Source: JAIXRY01 sp031972855
GTDB lineage: Bacteria > Patescibacteriota > Minisyncoccia > Phycocordibacterales > UBA9973
Length of the DNA stretch: 13,472 bases
Assembly (NCBI GenBank): GCA_031972855.1
Contig: DALYDY010000012.1
Location: 1-13,472 of the forward strand
Reading direction: 5' to 3'
The position numbers and the translations under genes were made by a program. Within the stretch, counting starts at the first letter, position 1, and every line of letters begins with the position of its first letter. Below the pieces are notes generated by a model. That model worked only from the letters and a program-made list of their open reading frames with translations. It made no database searches and was not told the DNA's origin. Below, in pieces: positions 12,536 to 13,472 of the stretch.

Positions 12536-13015
12536 ATGAATAAATTAAAATCAATAGGACAAGTTGTTTTAGGAAGTATTATAGTTTCAGGAATATTATT
12601 TGCTACACATTTTCTTATTTTTGGTACTATGAATATTGCGACAAAAATAAATCTGATACTTATTCATATTACAAATATTTTAACAGCAATTTCTGTATTC
12701 ATTTTATTACCTTTAACAATTTTCAAAAAGACTCGTCCTTTTTCTACTATTTGTTTGTATATATCATCTTATTTTTTTGGATTGAGTGCTTGGTTTTTAG
12801 GTTTAATAGTTACATATCTAACATTGGGAGGTTTTTGGATATTTATTGGGTTAATATTTGGTGGTGTAGGTGTTATCCCAATAGGGTTGATAGGGTCTAT
12901 AATTAAAGGAGAATGGTCTTTATTTTGGAGTATATTATATATAACAGTCTTAACATTTGGAATCAGGATTTTTGTTTTTTATTTAATGGAAAAAGAAGAA
13001 AATAATAAAAAATAA
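12536..13015 (+). CDS. Polytopic membrane protein of unknown function (159 aa)
   Basis: About four hydrophobic segments are visible: IGQVVLGSIIVSGILFATHFLI, ILTAISVFILLPLTI, a long region from SYFFGLSAWFLGLIVTYL through glycine-rich GLIFGGVGVIPIGLIGSII, and LFWSILYITVLTFGIRIFVFYL. Short basic ends are present, with a charged C-terminus (MEKEENNKK). It starts 7 nt after the preceding stop and ends 7 nt before the next start. No catalytic or transporter motif is recognisable. Its place between other small membrane proteins suggests a common membrane complex; that is inference. Confidence 0.65.
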   Translation: MNKLKSIGQVVLGSIIVSGILFATHFLIFGTMNIATKINLILIHITNILTAISVFILLPLTIFKKTRPFSTICLYISSYFFGLSAWFLGLIVTYLTLGGFWIFIGLIFGGVGVIPIGLIGSIIKGEWSLFWSILYITVLTFGIRIFVFYLMEKEENNKK

Positions 13016-13022
13016 ATATTAT

Positions 13023-13283
13023 ATGGATAATAAATATACTCTACTAGAACATAAAAATATGCCAGAAAATATAATAGAAAGAGTTTGTTGGTATTTTTAC
13101 TTGGTCTTTTTGTATGTTGGAATCCCTGTAATTATTTATTTACTCATTAAATGGGATCCTGCTATTGGTTATACTAATGATGGGCCCAATAAACCTATGG
13201 CTACAATTTTAGTTCTTGCGTGGATACCGTTTCTATATAACTTTAGAAAAAATCGTTTATTAATTAAATCACTTAAAAAATAA
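13023..13283 (+). CDS. Small membrane protein with two helices (86 aa)
   Basis: Two membrane segments can be seen: VCWYFYLVFLYVGIPVIIYLLI (about 22-43) and PMATILVLAWIPFLYNF (about 58-74). Between them is a short polar loop (KWDPAIGYTNDGPNK), and the C-terminus is strongly basic (RKNRLLIKSLKK). It starts 7 nt after the preceding gene and ends 1 nt before the next, so it belongs to the same transcript. No homologous family is recognised from sequence alone. Confidence 0.6.
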   Translation: MDNKYTLLEHKNMPENIIERVCWYFYLVFLYVGIPVIIYLLIKWDPAIGYTNDGPNKPMATILVLAWIPFLYNFRKNRLLIKSLKK

Positions 13284-13284
13284 C

Positions 13285-13472
13285 ATGACCATACACCTTA
13301 GAATTCCTGAATATACATGTAAAAATTGTAAGACTACTTTCATCGCCTACAAGAAAGGTGTTGAGTGTATTAGATGTGGTATACCAGAAGAGTCTTCAGG
13401 TGAGGGATATGACTTTGTCTCAGGCCAAGTAAGTGCTCTGATTTACAATATGCGTCAATTTGGTAGATACAG
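13285..13472 (+). CDS. Zinc-ribbon protein, 3' end outside the window
   Basis: The frame starts at the ATG 13285-13287, 1 nt after the preceding TAA, and is still open at the window edge, giving 62 codons. It encodes MTIHLRIPEYTCKNCKTTFI... with Cys12-x2-Cys15 and Cys28-x2-Cys31 (TCKNCK and ECIRCG). These form a four-cysteine zinc ribbon at the extreme N-terminus. The rest is polar (EESSGEGYDFVSGQVSALIY). It lacks a signal peptide and so is probably cytoplasmic, unlike its membrane-protein neighbours. Whether the ribbon heads a larger enzyme or is a small stand-alone protein cannot be seen. Confidence 0.7.
   Translation, partial: MTIHLRIPEYTCKNCKTTFIAYKKGVECIRCGIPEESSGEGYDFVSGQVSALIYNMRQFGRY

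Noticed and set aside
1..13472. Alternative genetic code with TGA read as Gly or Trp
   Set aside because: All genes read through with standard stops and no in-frame TGA. Gly and Trp positions use GGN and TGG.

Overview
The window looks like a chromosomal segment of a Patescibacteria/CPR bacterium, most likely a Parcubacteria-type lineage. Three things suggest this. The base composition is very AT-rich. There is a cassette of pilin-like genes whose N-termini (AFTLLELLIVIAIIGVLAS...) closely resemble the pilin paralogues typical of that group. None of the genes has a recognisable Shine-Dalgarno sequence. This placement is inference from family resemblance, since no rRNA or full marker set is present.

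Layout. (1) 1-2112, plus strand: four tandem type IV pilin-like genes, the first cut by the window edge. (2) 2115-7113, minus strand: recG, a DoxX-like multi-spanning membrane protein, an inositol-monophosphatase-family phosphatase and a putative SAM-dependent methyltransferase. A strong hairpin terminator separates the phosphatase from doxX-recG, and at least two promoters place the -10 box 8-9 nt before the ATG, which implies nearly leaderless mRNAs. (3) 7155-8320: an RNA region read on the minus strand. It has tRNA-Asp(GTC), a tRNA with CAT anticodon (elongator Met or Ile2), initiator tRNA-fMet and a Gly-like tRNA with an irregular body. Around them lie decayed partial copies of tRNA-Asp and of the CAT tRNA, the latter a tandem array with tRNA-sized period. 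There are also structured stretches of unknown identity. (4) 8555-9326, plus strand: a promoter, a nested hairpin/attenuator-like leader and a NYN (LabA/DUF88-like) RNase gene. (5) 9345-11344, minus strand: a complete tyrosine recombinase and an unrecognised protein with a C-terminal winged-helix-like region. (6) 11368-13472, plus strand: an extended -10 promoter, a roughly 190-nt structured leader with three copies of a 10-mer (two direct, one inverted), then a compact set of five unrecognised genes: a secreted coiled-coil protein, three small membrane proteins and a truncated zinc-ribbon protein.

How it fits together. The left half is ordinary core and envelope material. The right half (from about 8.5 kb), with a recombinase beside a tRNA cluster and unfamiliar small envelope genes, reads like an accessory module, though no attachment-site pair could be demonstrated. 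The parts most worth following up are the structured leader of the five-gene cluster, the decaying tRNA array, the unusual initiator and CAT tRNAs, and the two candidate cis-acting RNAs, one upstream of the methyltransferase and one upstream of the NYN gene.
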